Shown here piece by piece: positions 35,874 through 47,536 of a stretch of 64,000 nucleotides of DNA. How positions within the stretch are numbered: the stretch's first letter is position 1; each line of letters starts with the position of its first letter. The translations under genes and the position numbers were made by a program. The notes beneath the pieces are model-generated. The model made no database searches and was not told the origin of the DNA. It was given only the letters and a program-made list of their open reading frames with translations. Origin of the DNA: Endoconidiophora laricicola (lineage: Eukaryota > Ascomycota > Sordariomycetes > Microascales > Ceratocystidaceae); the NCBI GenBank assembly GCA_001640655.1, contig LXGT01000058.1:50557-114556 (forward strand). Reading direction: 5' to 3'.

Positions 35874-37244
35874 ATGTTTCATACTTTTAGACAATTACCC
35901 TTTATATCGTCATTTTGGCAGTTTGCCTTCCAGCAGTACAAATCATTGTGGAATTTGGTTTGGAAACTGGTCGCGAGACCGACGGCAGGCTACATAGACC
36001 TTGAGGCTAAAGCTGGCACTAATGTATACGGCAACGGAACTGGCAAAGCCTATGGTGGCTTGAAGCCCATCACGAGTAAAGGCCCTGGAAATGGACATCT
36101 CAACGGAACTGCTACTACTGGAAACGGAAACACTCGCCCTATCGAATCTATGAAGTCTTTGGCTGACGCCGAGACGGATACAACGCTGGATGAGCCTACT
36201 ACAGAAGAGGTAAGATGGTCTTGATTTCTTCTCTAAACAAACACTATCACATCAAGGAATATGAAGTTTCACTATCTTTACCTCATGCATGCTCAAAAAT
36301 ACTATTATGCTAACGATGTTTTGAAGGAACTGAAGCCTGGTCAACTAAAATACATCCCCGTGCCTGGCGCCTGGGAACGCGAAGATCACCCTGACTGGCC
36401 TGATTCCAAGTTTGAAATCCCTACCGATGTACCTGCTGGAATTGTCTACTACTTCACTCGTGGCGAACACATCAGCCACGGCCCTACCTCACATGTTGAA
36501 CGCCTCAAAACTGGTCACATCATCAAATATCCACGCCCGAATCCGTACGATGCCCGTGAGGAGGAACTGAACTTCAAAGACATGCGCACTGAGGCTGAGG
36601 TCTACAGGCGTCTTGGTGACTCTCCCTACGTGCCTAAGCTTATCAACTGGGACTCTACCTCCTGCTCTCTGACTCTGGAATGTCTGCCCAAGGGCGACCT
36701 CGCTTCGTACATGCGCAATACCCCAACTACTCCCAAGGAAACCCGTCAACGCTGGACTCTGCAAGCCGCTGCTGCGCTAGAGTCTCTGCATGCCGTTGAC
36801 ATCATCCACTGCGATGTCTGCCCCCGCAACTTCCTTTTGGACGACGCTCTGAACATAGTTATCTCGGATTTCGCTGGAAGTTCTATTGATGGATCTGACG
36901 CTACTATGGCTGCTGGTCCTCGTTATCTCCCGCCTGGCTGGAGCTGGATGCGCCAGTCACAGAAGTCCGACGATGTATTCAGCCTAGGTTCCGTCATCTA
37001 CTTCATCATGATGGGCCGTGAGGTCTTCACGCAGCTCAAGGACAGCGAGGTGCAGCAGTGCTTCCAGGAGGGCATATTCCCCGATGATGTGCACAACCTG
37101 GTCTGTGGCGAGGTCATCCTGGCTTGCTGGGAGGGTCGTATCCGATCAGCGGATGCGGTAGTGGCAACTCTGAGTTCCCTTTACAGCAGAGCGGCAGAGA
37201 TTGAGGAGGAAGAAGAGATCGCTGGACAGTGGTCTATGTACTAA
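35874..37244 (+). CDS. Divergent protein kinase-like protein
   Basis: The best model has two exons, 35874-36209 and 36267-37244 (437 aa), with a 57-nt GTAAGA...AAG intron. A start at the internal ATG 36261 is the alternative. Residues 1-112 hold an aromatic, amphipathic N-terminus and a Gly/Thr/Asn-rich linker. The kinase domain begins after about residue 160. No Gly-rich loop is visible; the VAIK-type Lys is probably K199 (HIIKYP), with the helix-C Glu near 221-223 (RTEAEVYRRL). The catalytic loop reads H-C-D (293-295) with Asn at 300 (CPRNFLL), and DFG reads D-F-A (313-315). 'SDDVFSLGSVIYFIMMG' is the F-helix. The core K-E-D-N-D residues are kept, so activity is possible. It resembles lineage-specific fungal kinases of unknown role. 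Confidence 0.78.
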
Positions 37245-38398
37245 CAGTGGCCATGCTTTAGAGGCCGAGAAAGAAACGAAATCGCTTTAGCACTATGGTG
37301 CTGGAAAGAGAGGCATACGTCATGCCTTTGTGTATCGATTAACGGATGGGATGACTGGACATATATTTGGTTTGATATTTATTTGCGCAATATAGGGTGC
37401 ACAGAATTACACGACTTGTTTTTACTATTTCCCAACATTAGCAATTAGCAAGTCTCAATGTGAAGCAAACTTGTATGCACTAAGAAATGCAATGTAGTGT
37501 AAAAATTAAACCGCCACAGTAATTGAAACGGCCGCCACAGAAAGCGATTTGAGTGCCACAGCATTGCCCCACTACAACTGCTTTGTAGTCGCAATGTGTA
37601 GTTGCTACCGTCTTTGTTTTCCCCGCTAGTACTAGAAGGGGGAGGCTAAATGTCAACAAACGAACAAACAAGCTCGCGCATCATCTCTATGGAAGCCCTT
37701 TTGCCTTCGCTCTTTTCTTTTCCACGTAGCATATTTTTTTATTTGTTTGCTTGGATAAGATCAAGTCGAGACCGTGACTCATAAGCTTTTTGTCACGACT
37801 CACTTGCTTCATTCATAATTTTACTGTTGCTACTATCGTTAGCTTCTGTCCCATCCTTATTCTAGGTGTTTTGCTTGCTCTGCTGCCATCATCATCCATC
37901 CATCCATCTATCTTGTCCGCTCGCCTTCCTAGGTCAAGCCTACCTGGTCCAAGGTTACATTTGCCCGAAATCGACTGGTTTTGGGGGAATTTCAGTACAG
38001 TGCTCTATTACCAATAGCAGCGCTATAATATAGTGTTGATTATACTGGCAAGTAAAATCATAAAGCCTAAAAAACATAGGAATTCGCTTGTCGACAGCCC
38101 CTCTATCGTCCAAATTATTCTCTTCGGTAATTCTTCGTTTTTCTTGACCGCCCGAGACTCAACAACCATATTCAGTATACCGGTTGTTGTTATAGTCGCC
38201 GCTACCATCGACAGTTCAGTTCAAAGTGACCCAGATCCAACACTAAGCTGTAGCCGCGGTCGCAATCGCAACTGCAGTCCTAATTCATCGGATTGCCTCG
38301 ACCTCCTTATCTATTCGCCTGTACTGCCCGACACTCAGCTACTAGTACCGACATCTCAGCTTACCAATCTGGAGGGATACTCTGCTAAATCGCCGAAC
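37245..38398. other. Intergenic: kinase 3' side and DBF2 promoter side
   Basis: A 1.15-kb spacer between two plus-strand genes. The last part is pyrimidine-rich (CATCCATCCATC near 37900), as in fungal 5' leaders. The frame stays open upstream of the chosen DBF2 start back to about 38033, but that part does not look like NDR-kinase sequence. Confidence 0.55.
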
Positions 38399-40695
38399 AT
38401 GGCTGCGTTCATGGGCTCATTCTTTCAGAACCCTAAACAGTCGGCAGAGGGTATGGACATACCCCGTCCTAATACCCCTCTTGGAGCTGGTATTCACTAT
38501 GGCGATGGCGATGATGGCGATGTGCACATGATAAACAATAACTTTGTGAACCCTGTTGCGACACCCCAAGGCAGTCCAAGCAAAAGAACTCTCCCTCCAG
38601 GCGCCAATGATCTGCCTATAGCTTTGGAAGCCTCTCTCAAGCTCCATAACAGCAATACCATGTTTGATAGCCCAACCAAGTCCTCCACCCCGACGCGCAT
38701 CCCTATCTCTACTGCCCCCGGTAGCTCGCCGCCCAAGATGAATCTCAGTTTTGATACTACAATGGGTAATACAACATCCATGGGTACTGGTTCTTTGCTC
38801 AATACTGTCATTGCCGAGGAGAGTGTCATGCACAGCAGGTTGGGCGCTGGCACGCCCAAAAGGCTAGAGCAAGAAAACACTCCTCCGCTTAACTCAAGAT
38901 CGGCTCTCAATGTCCCCGAGAGCTTTCACAGAAATCATGCGGCGTTATCAAGACACGAAATGTACCATCAAAGGGACCAGAAGGAGCAACACGGCACGCG
39001 GGCACAGCCTATTAAGAAGTTTAACACATCTCGAGGCTTGACTCCGGAGGAGTTGGAGATTCTCAAAAAGCCAAATGTGCGTCGTCTTGTTAACGTGACG
39101 CAGTTATGTAAGATAATACAAGCTCTATATACTCTTGACCTTTCTTGACTGACTTTAAAACATAGATTTTCTCGATTACTACTTCGATCTACTTACCTAT
39201 GTGGGCTCTCGCCAAACCCGCCTCAACAACTTCCGGAATGAAGTACCTCCACCACCCGAAACAGACGATGCGGCGTACCAACAGATGTGGTCAAAATACA
39301 CAGGACGAGAGCGTGCTGCTCTTCGGAAGCGTCGAGTCAGGTTGCGACATGGCGATTTCCAGATCCTAACACAAGTTGGACAAGGTGGATACGGACAGGT
39401 ATTTTTGGCCCAGAAGAAGGATACACGCGAAGTGTGTGCCCTTAAGGTCATGAGTAAGAAGTTACTTTTCAAGTTAGATGAGATCAGACATGTTTTGACA
39501 GAACGCGATATTTTAACCACTGCCAAGAGCGACTGGTTAGTTCGCTTACTTTACTCGTTCCAAGACGATCGTAGCATCTACTTGGCTATGGAGTTTGTGC
39601 CCGGTGGTGATTTCCGCACCTTACTTAACAATACAGGTGTGCTGAGTAATCGCCATGCGCGCTTTTACATTGCAGAGATGTTCTGTGCCGTTGATGCTTT
39701 GCATCAGTTAGGCTACATCCACCGCGATCTAAAGCCCGAGAACTTTCTTATCGATTCACTAGGTCACGTAAAACTCACGGATTTTGGTCTTGCAGCTGGT
39801 ATGCTTGCACCTGCTAAGCTAGAGTCGATGAGAGTAAGGTTGGAGAAAGCCAGCGAAACCTCTGTGCCCTTTGGCAAGCCTATGGATCAACGCACCATTG
39901 CCGAACGCCGGGAGGGATACCGGTCGATGCGTGACAAGGACTACAACTACGCAAAATCAATCGTCGGCTCACCCGACTATATGGCTCCGGAAGTGCTTCG
40001 TGGCGAGCAGTATGATTATACAGTAGATTACTGGAGCTTGGGGTGCATGCTGTTCGAGGCGTTGACAGGCTTCCCGCCGTTTGCTGGTTCAACTGCAGAT
40101 GAGACGTGGCGTAACTTGAAGCATTGGCGGGATGTCCTCAGACGGCCTGTTTGGGAAGACCCTTCATACTTTTTAAGTAACCGTACCTGGAACTTCATCA
40201 CAACGTAAGTCATGCAATGCGTATGCATAGTAGTCATATCGCCTGTTACAGGAAGCGCTAACATCATAATTTCACAGGGCAATTAATTCTCGTGATGAGC
40301 GGTTTGCCAACTTCCAGGCTATCTGTGACCACCATTATTTTGCTGAAGTGGACTGGAAGAACCTGCGTGACACCCGAGCACCGTTCATCCCCGAGCTAGA
40401 CTCGGAGACGGATGCCGGCTACTTTGACGATTTTACGAATGAGGCGGATATGGCCAAGTATAAAGAGGTGCATGACAAGCAGACAGCACTTGAAGGTTTA
40501 GCTGAACGCGAAGAAGAGATGGCCAAAGCGCTTTTTGTTGGATTCACATTCAGACACCGCAAGACAGCTGCTGACGAAGGTAATAGTAGTGGAAACAGCA
40601 GCCCAAGAAAGCCAATTCCATTCGACAATGCGCCTAAACCGGGAAGTGGAAGCAGTGGGGGCCACGCCGAGCCGGACTTTGGCACGATGCTCTAG
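38399..40695 (+). CDS. DBF2: NDR-family kinase Dbf2/Sid2/SidB
   Basis: Three exons, 38399-39107, 39166-40204 and 40278-40695, give 721 aa. It is the terminal AGC kinase of the mitotic exit/septation initiation network, acting with a Mob1 partner at spindle pole bodies and the septum. The first ~200 residues are a disordered Ser/Pro/Thr region with several SP/TP sites. A Mob-binding N-terminal region follows (DYYFDLLTYV, RKRRVRLRHGDFQ). Kinase marks are GQGGYG (308-313), Lys330, HRD (422-424) and DFG (442-444). As in NDR kinases, an insert separates DFG from the activation segment SIVGSPDYMAPE. The hydrophobic motif FVGFTF is at 669-674, with Thr673 as the likely upstream-kinase site. Intron 1 splits a conserved Tyr codon (QL+YFLDYY). 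'Dbf2' is favoured over Cbk1 by the GGDFRTLL and GSPDYMAPEVL context. Confidence 0.94.
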
Positions 40696-42164
40696 GGAGA
40701 TGATCATGCTTTACAAGAGACGGTGTGGCACAATGGAGTAGCGTATCCCAAGCGAACATATTAAAAGAGTACTATTATCCAGCCTAATGCCTTTGAGGGT
40801 ACAAGTATCACGGGAGAGGGGTAGCGATGAGTAGATTAAAGCCTCTTAGGCCCGGACACCGGCTACCTATAGGCTTGAATTTTTTTTTTTTTTCATTTCT
40901 TGTACGTTCATTTTTTTATTCTTTTGATTAGCAGAAATGATAGAGTTTAGACTGCTTGATTACGGAAGTAGAGAAACTTTGAGGCGCACTCGAGATCAAG
41001 TTATAATGCCATAGAACATGTGGGCACATCCAATAAACAGCCAGCCAGCCCTATGATTATAATTCCTTCTCGCAATGTATGTCTGATGACAATTATAGTT
41101 TCTGTCGTCTAATAGAGCATATTCATGTTCTCCGTTGAATAAATCATAAAGAAAGATCAAATCACACTTAACAAGAAGGAAAGTAATATACAGTCTCCTA
41201 CTTCCTGTCAATTTTCTATATCTGTGGACGAACAAATAGAATTCGATGGAGTTCCAAGTACAGCCTTAGTGATGGCCTGATACTATTAGGCCCAGACGTA
41301 GTTTCTGTGAGCTTTCTAGTAATAATGATGTAACAAAAATCTCCTGCAGTTCGGCTTTATCGGCATTCTGGAATCAAGATGCTACAATATATAGCTCACG
41401 ATTCTGCATTAGTTGCAGTGTCACAGTACTTATCTTACGCGGTAAACCCAAGGCGATTGAGTACCAAGATCATGGCAAGTAACAAGCAGCAAATTCATAC
41501 ACGTAGTAATATATGCGTAGAATACAGGCGCGATATATCACATAGAGCGAGGTACGGAGACTTAAAGATAGTAGAACAAATTTTTACAGAAGAGAGGACT
41601 CACTAATGGCAGATCAATTGCTCTAATTGTTGCCTCATGCTGGCATCGACCGGAGCTTCCCCAGCTTACACCCCGGAGCAATTCTTTTTCTTTTCTTTAT
41701 TCCTCTTTCTATTCAAGCTAGCATCTTAAGTACTATATTGTCTGTAACACATAAAATCAACTGGTTTTTACGCCCTGGCTAGCCACGAGCTTATCTGAGT
41801 CTTGCTGGTAAGCTTATCTATATTAATACAACTTTGTACCATTGGCCTTTTTTCATTACTATTTGGAGTCATGCTGTAAGTTCATGTATAACGGTATATT
41901 ACATACTTGGGGTTCAATACTAATAGTAACAGTGATATCATCAAGGCCTAAATATGCCATGCCATGCCCGGGTAAGGAGAAATGGGCACTTGATATCTGA
42001 CTTACATTACATATACACGCGTACCTTATTATAAACTAAGCTGATGCGACGAACTTAGCATATCATATGATAATCAACCCGCTTTCAAGCCGTTTACGTC
42101 GCTCAATTCTTTTGTCGGTGGTCGGGGTAAATTCACCTCCGAATCGATCAGCGCCTTATTTCTT

Positions 42165-42180
42165 CCCCCCCTCCCCCCCC
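42165..42180. repeat. C-rich homopolymer tract (C7-T-C8)
   Basis: Sixteen bases of C interrupted once by T, in gene-free DNA. It resembles the other pure C or G runs of the window. Confidence 0.9.
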
Positions 42181-43700
42181 GCCTCGCCTATTTTCTGTCT
42201 TCTACATTTTACTATTCTTACTGTTTTCTAGGAAGCCGGTCAAGCCGTAGAAAAAGAAAAAAAAGTACTTAGAAGTAGCTTCTAGAGGACAAGATCTGTC
42301 CACCTCGACATATAGCAGTTGATAGGCTAACGAGTAGAAGTCTCGATGTGTCACAGTGTCATACCAATCGTGTACTCATATATTGAAACAGAAACAAAGC
42401 AATATCTTTCTTCTTCCCTTCCCACCGGTTCGTCTGTGAATACACACCCAAGTAGTTCCATGCCCAAAAAGGAGGCGAGCAGGGAACCTAACATCAGAGA
42501 AAAAGAACAAGAAAATAAGATACAAAAAGGCGTTTCTCCAAGCTGCGGCACATCAAAAAAAGGCAGACTTAACCAGATGTGCAACAACGGGACGCGCGTT
42601 TCTAGCTAGTCTTTCATTTTTATATTGACTTTATATATTAGCAGCTGTAATTTCAGAAAGTACTTGCAAGAATCTGCGCTGCATACAGCATACAGTCTAA
42701 AGCAAAAGCTCTCTTCTGCCTGCTACATTCTTCGTCTGCTCGCCTTGCCCCGCAAGGCATTCTTTGGCTTCTCGTTTACGCATAAAATAGTGGCTGCTAT
42801 CATATGGCTATCAGATATCAGACCAGCCAGCAGAAATAACATGCAAATGCTTACATCGGCTGCCCACCGAAGAGTCCGGTATATACGCAGTCATGGCTTA
42901 CAACAGATCACATCGATGGAGGTAGTGTTTGTCCTGCTCTTCCTTCCTTGCAGCGGAACAAGGCATCCTTTCTCCTCCAACTTAGTATTTCTACTTACTC
43001 GCCTCATTGTTTAGTTGCATCGTGTACAGCTCGGGTACGCGCGTCTCTTACCCTCCACAGATATGCAGGTAAGTATGTCTTTGTTATGTTACTATATCTG
43101 GAGTCTTCCAACGGCAAATCCAGTTCTTGCAGGTAAATCATAGCATGGAGATTCTACCCCGGACTTGAAAACAAAGACAACTGATCAGAAAGCCAAGTCC
43201 GGCTGTCTAGAAGAAGAAACAAAAATAGACAAAAGAACGTCTCTTTTGTCAGAGGGGGCAGACGTCATGCAGTGGCGCTGTGTCTTGATTCTCCGGGACA
43301 CCAATAGATAAAATACAACAGTTAATGTTAGTGTAGTTACATAAAGTGTCACAAGCCTACTTTGGCTAGGTTAGGTACCATGTTCAAGGTGTACGGACAT
43401 TCTCAACTAGATGTCACAAATGGATAAATGGTAGAATCAGCAATTCCAGCTCAGACACCCATCAACTTCGCCTTCCTGCGCGGCATAAGCAGAGAATCAA
43501 AAAGAAAAATGAACACAGAGCTGCCTATCCGCTTTTGGCTTCTTCAATACAGAGAAGAAGCATGCCGAGGAATCGGGCGTACTAGTATAAAGCTTCAGCT
43601 GTGTTCCCCGATCATATATCCTTTTCATTTCTCTCATTCTCTTGTAGTCTGTACACCAAAACAGCGATCCTCCTCGGTACATACACTTTTAAGCTTATAT

Positions 43701-43718
43701 CCAATTGGCTGTATATAA
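43701..43718 (+). promoter_or_regulatory. CCAAT box and TATA box upstream of the GPI-protein gene
   Basis: A CCAAT at 43701-43705 and a TATATAA at 43712-43718 lie about 95-110 bp upstream of the ATG at 43813. A CT-rich and CAA-rich leader follows, ending in CAACCATG, which is a typical strong fungal promoter and leader arrangement. Confidence 0.6.
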
Positions 43719-43812
43719 GTCGGCCTCCCTCAGACATTATACCTTTTGTTTCTTCTACTATCAATTTCCTTCACTCTATACAAACCATACTACACTTAGA
43801 CACATTGCAACC

Positions 43813-44678
43813 ATGAAGTTCACTACTGCCATCGCTTTCATTGCTTCTCCAGTCATGGCCGTGGCCTGGGGCGGTAGCGGCAACGGTTGGCCCTACGGTG
43901 GTTACGGCAGTAGCAACAGCAGAAGCCATGCCTGGGGCACCGGCGCCTTTGGTGATAGCTGTGCTGTATGTACAATCTATTATGAGCCCACCCTTAACAG
44001 AACAGACAACGATATACAGGATAGACTGCTAACACGATCATGATTGTTTCGTAGGCCACCTGCGCTTCGTCTTACTGGACCAGCGTCACACCCACACCCA
44101 CTCCCTCAGAGTGGTGCAATGGCGGCTCTGATCTTAGCAACTGCCTGCAGACGTCCTGCTCGCTAGATTCATCTGTGGCCTCCAGCTACTCCTCTAAGAG
44201 CAGCGCCCTGTGCTCCAGCTACCTGTCATGCACATCGACCGGTACCTACACGTACTCTTACGAGACCAATTCTGGCCAGTGGAGCGGCTTCTGGGGCTCA
44301 GCTTGGCCCACCGGTGCCGTGACCGTGACCGGCTGCCCATGGTACGGCGATGGCTTCGGCTTCCCATTCTGGCGCGGCCTGGGCTACAACGACGACTTCT
44401 GGACCAACAAGGCGTCAGGCTGGGCCTTCACCACGGCTACCACCACGGCTACTGCGGCCATCACTACTTCTAACACTACCATTACAAGCGGCGCTACACT
44501 AGCTATTGAAACAGCTAAGAGTGCTGATCTAGAGACGGTCCGCACGGCCGAAGTCTCCAGCACGGCGACTGGTTCAAGCTCGAGTGATAGCGCGGCGTCT
44601 CATGTCCATGGCGTTGATTCTGTCTTTGTTCTAGGCGTTGCTCTAGGCGGCATGCTGGTTGCCGCTGGTGTCATGTAG
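43813..44678 (+). CDS. Secreted, probably GPI-anchored cell-surface protein, unknown
   Basis: Two exons, 43813-43965 and 44055-44678, give 258 aa. The 89-nt intron has GTATGT and a CTGCTAAC branch. An N-terminal signal peptide is clear (MKFTTAIAFIASPVMAVAWG, cleavage after about residue 17-18). The mature part opens with a Gly/Trp/Ser-rich stretch, then a compact domain with eight Cys (about residues 49-150) rich in Ser, Thr, Tyr and Trp. A Thr/Ala/Ser-rich stalk follows. The C-terminus has a small-residue site (SSDSAAS), a spacer, and a hydrophobic tail (VFVLGVALGGMLVAAGVM), the layout of a GPI-attachment signal. Cys spacing does not fit CFEM or a hydrophobin. Probably a cell-wall or surface protein; no enzyme motif is visible. 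Codon use is GC-richer than the surroundings. Confidence 0.85.
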
Positions 44679-45227
44679 ATAAGTCCAATCTTGTCGAGTT
44701 ATATTAGCGATGAAAGAAAGAGGAATGTCACTTTCCTGAAGTGAAGGTGATGGTGCTAATTATACGCCAACCCTAAAGTTGGACACGCAGTTATGAGATT
44801 TTTTTACATTGCGGCAGTGAGATGGTTGATGATGATGCTCTTTGGTTTTTTTTTTGGTGGCTTTTTCATTTTAATTTAAAATATTTGTTCTGTTCGAAAT
44901 CATAATGCTGAAAATATACAGTGAATATAGTTGTTAAGACATAGTAGCTATACTATTTCAACCCTAGAGAAGCATTTATTTTGATACAACAAGGAACGGA
45001 GCATGGGGTACTGTGAACAGCTGATTTTTCAAGGAAGATAACGCAGTATATAGATATGTCAGTCATCCGATCTGGTGCACAAACTGAATAGTGATTATCT
45101 GTATAGTCTAAGTAGCCGACGAAGACGATTTTGAAGTCTCAATTTATAGACCAGGACTAGGATTGGTATCATGGTATTCAATGATACATACTTATCGAGC
45201 TTACCGAATTAGTCATCTGAACTCATT

Positions 45228-45235
45228 CACGTGAC
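45228..45235 (+). promoter_or_regulatory. CACGTGAC element upstream of eS30
   Basis: This E-box-type octamer (the bHLH factor Cbf1 prefers CACGTGAC) is 298 bp upstream of the eS30 start codon. A second copy lies 136 bp closer to the gene. Confidence 0.5.
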
Positions 45236-45363
45236 TTGAGATGCATTCCACTATTATGGTAGTTGTCATTGGTCTATCTTATTCGCTTTCAAAATTTACC
45301 TAATGCTTGGTGCGGATTACACATCTGACACACGTTTATCCGTATTTCATTGGCCTCTTCAAG

Positions 45364-45373
45364 CACGTGACGT
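45364..45373 (+). promoter_or_regulatory. CACGTGACGT element upstream of eS30
   Basis: This is the second copy of CACGTGAC, 160 bp before the eS30 ATG. The overlapping TGACGT makes it also a half-CRE-like sequence. Cbf1-type sites are known in ribosomal-protein promoters of some ascomycete yeasts such as Candida; use here is inferred. Confidence 0.5.
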
Positions 45374-45532
45374 AGGGCTCTACTCCACACCACGTTTCTG
45401 CGGGCCCGCTTCGAAAATTCCCATGGGGATAGCACCCAAAGCACTACTATCACAAACCTATTATTGCGTCGTTCGTCAGTTTGGTTACTGTTGCTATCAA
45501 AACCCACATAGTCATCACCACACACATTCAAA

Positions 45533-46575
45533 ATGGTACGTTTGGCCTCTCTAAACTATGATATCCAGATATCGTAGTGTCCCTCCTAATTGGCGCAATC
45601 AATAAAGACTCGCCCCCAAAAAAACCCGATCTATTAGTTTCCCTCATCGTCAAAAACAACCGCTGCGCAGATAAAGAAGCATTGGCAAAAATTACAGGCG
45701 CGATTGCCATGGGCCAACTATTGCGATACGCCAGCCGACGAACTGCTGAAAAGAAAACGGATGGGTAATCTTGGAAATATATAATATAGTAATGCTAACT
45801 TTTTACTCGGTCTACAGGGCAAAGTTCACGGTATGTTTCACCTCCAACGTTGTCGAGATCACGAGTCATCTACAACAGGCCACTTCAGTCGGCGATGACG
45901 ATGCGACAACACTGATAAAAGACAGTTCTGATTCTGACTCAATCTGCTCTTTAGGTTCCCTGGCTCGTGCCGGTAAAGTCAAGTCTCAGACCCCTAAGGT
46001 ATGTGAAGAATTCGATAAACTTATCTCTATCTGTCAAGATATTCGGATAGCCAAACACCACAATAGCAAGCAATTAGTCCACTCCGCGGGGAAAAATGTT
46101 TCAACTTCGCTCAAAATTCGACCACGACACAGTCGTCCAACAACCTAGCTTATCTCACATTACGAATATGCGAATTTGCTACGCCGGAAGATTACTCGCC
46201 ACTAAATGCTAATCAATTAACGCCATGAACATACGACGACGTTTGACTACATTATGCTCTTTGTTGGCGTTAAACTTTCTAGAATAAACTTCAAGCCCGC
46301 CAAGATTTGCCTTTCGAGCATCAATAACTCACATCTTTTTTTTCCCTACAATATAGGTCGAGGCTCAGGAGAAGAAGAAGATCCCCAAGGGCCGCGCTCA
46401 CAAGCGTCTCCTCTACACTCGCCGTTTCGTCAACGTTACTCTAACCGGTGGCAAGCGCAAGGTATGTTCCAATCAAGAGTCATGATAGTCAAATCATCTC
46501 ATAATTTATAAACCTTGGAATCAATGGCTAATACAATAAACAAATATATAGATGAACCCCTCTCCCGCTGCTTAA
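45533..46575 (+). CDS. RPS30: 40S ribosomal protein eS30
   Basis: Five exons, 45533-45535 (ATG only), 45818-45830 (13 nt), 45955-45998, 46357-46461 and 46552-46575, join in frame to 62 aa, the usual length of yeast S30. The order of pieces is M / GKVHG / SLARAGKVKSQTPK / VEAQEKKKIPKGRAHKR... / MNPSPAA, an almost perfect match to the family. No ubiquitin-like (FUBI) domain is fused, as is normal in fungi but unlike animals. The protein sits on the small-subunit shoulder near the mRNA entry and decoding region. The donors are GTACGT, GTATGT, GTATGT and GTATGT; intron lengths are 282, 124, 358 and 90 nt, so introns make up over 80% of the gene. The 3' end converges with areA across 1.6 kb. Confidence 0.95.
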
Positions 46576-47345
46576 GCAAACCCTCCTCTACTGTGCTCAG
46601 TCTATCTGAAAACCTGAGCATCTTTTGGGGCGTTTCTCTAGCTATTTATTTCTCTCTCTTTTTTTTTTTCCTTCAAATACTTCATCAATTTGAATATACC
46701 CATAAGATGGAGAAGAAGTAATATTCACAAAAAAAGAATACGTTAGAAAAAGAGAGGTTAAAATGAAGTTAGCTTCCCTTCTTCTCTTGATTTCTAACAA
46801 AAGGGGATAGGAGAGGAATATGGAATTCAAATAAAAAAAACACGCGGAAATTGTCTTCTTATTACGCAGCGAATACAACAAAAAAAGAGTCAAGGTTGAT
46901 TTGAAAATGAATATCATCATCCTTTTTTTTCTACGAATTATTTGAAAATGATTGATGACAAGTGAATACGTGATGTATCCGACACACATCGTAGCGTGTA
47001 AATTATGGCGCATAATGTGAATCAAGAGATCATCGTGAAGCAAGGCGTCTTTAGTCGCGTCTAGCAGCATCTCCAGCCAAATTAGAGGAAGGGACGAATG
47101 GTGGTTGGCTTCATTACCACTCATTAACTCTGTTCAGTAATTAAGTTACGAGACTTGTTGCAATTGAACTGTTTACTATTATTTTTTCTAATATTCGCTA
47201 TACACCAAGTCCCGGGTATACATTGTATGTAAATATTGTTCGAAACAACAAAAAAAAATTGAAGATCAAATATCTCAAGATGCACAAAAAGAAGATTGGG
47301 TTCCGCGTGTTCCAAACAGAACAAAATACTTGTAAGAATTGAATA

Positions 47346-47378
47346 ATATATATATATAGAGAGAGAGAGATAGAGAGA
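47346..47378. repeat. Compound (TA)n-(GA)n microsatellite
   Basis: About seven TA units run directly into about ten GA units (one interrupted). It lies in the convergent spacer between RPS30 and areA. Confidence 0.85.
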
Positions 47379-47536
47379 AAAAAAATGTCTTTGTCTTTTT
47401 CTTTTTCTTTTTTTTCATGAGGTTTTCATGTCTTTTTGTAAGAAATTTATCTCTGCCATATAATATGAATAAATAGAGTTATCAAGATATATATGAAGAC
47501 GAAAGTCCTGATAAAGCATTGAAAAATATCCTTTCA

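Larger units (their letters stand above)
40696..43812. other. Gene-free intergenic region
   Basis: About 3.1 kb between the DBF2 stop and the GPI-protein gene. It has a T14 run at 40880-40893 and a C-rich run (C7-T-C8) at 42165-42180. Small frames near 42.3-43.0 kb lack motifs. The last 120 bp hold a CCAAT/TATA promoter for the next gene, listed separately. Confidence 0.6.
44679..45532. other. Intergenic: eS30 promoter region
   Basis: An 854-bp spacer between two plus-strand genes. The distal half is presumably the 3' UTR of the GPI-protein gene (T-rich, including T10 near 44848). The proximal half carries two CACGTGAC elements, listed separately, and an inverted CCAAT (ATTGG at 45349-45353). 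Confidence 0.6.

Noticed and set aside
45577..45768. 63-codon plus-strand frame inside eS30 intron 1
   Set aside because: It starts at GTG after a stop and lies entirely between the well-supported ATG exon and the micro-exon. It has no known motif, though it is mentioned in the intron finding.
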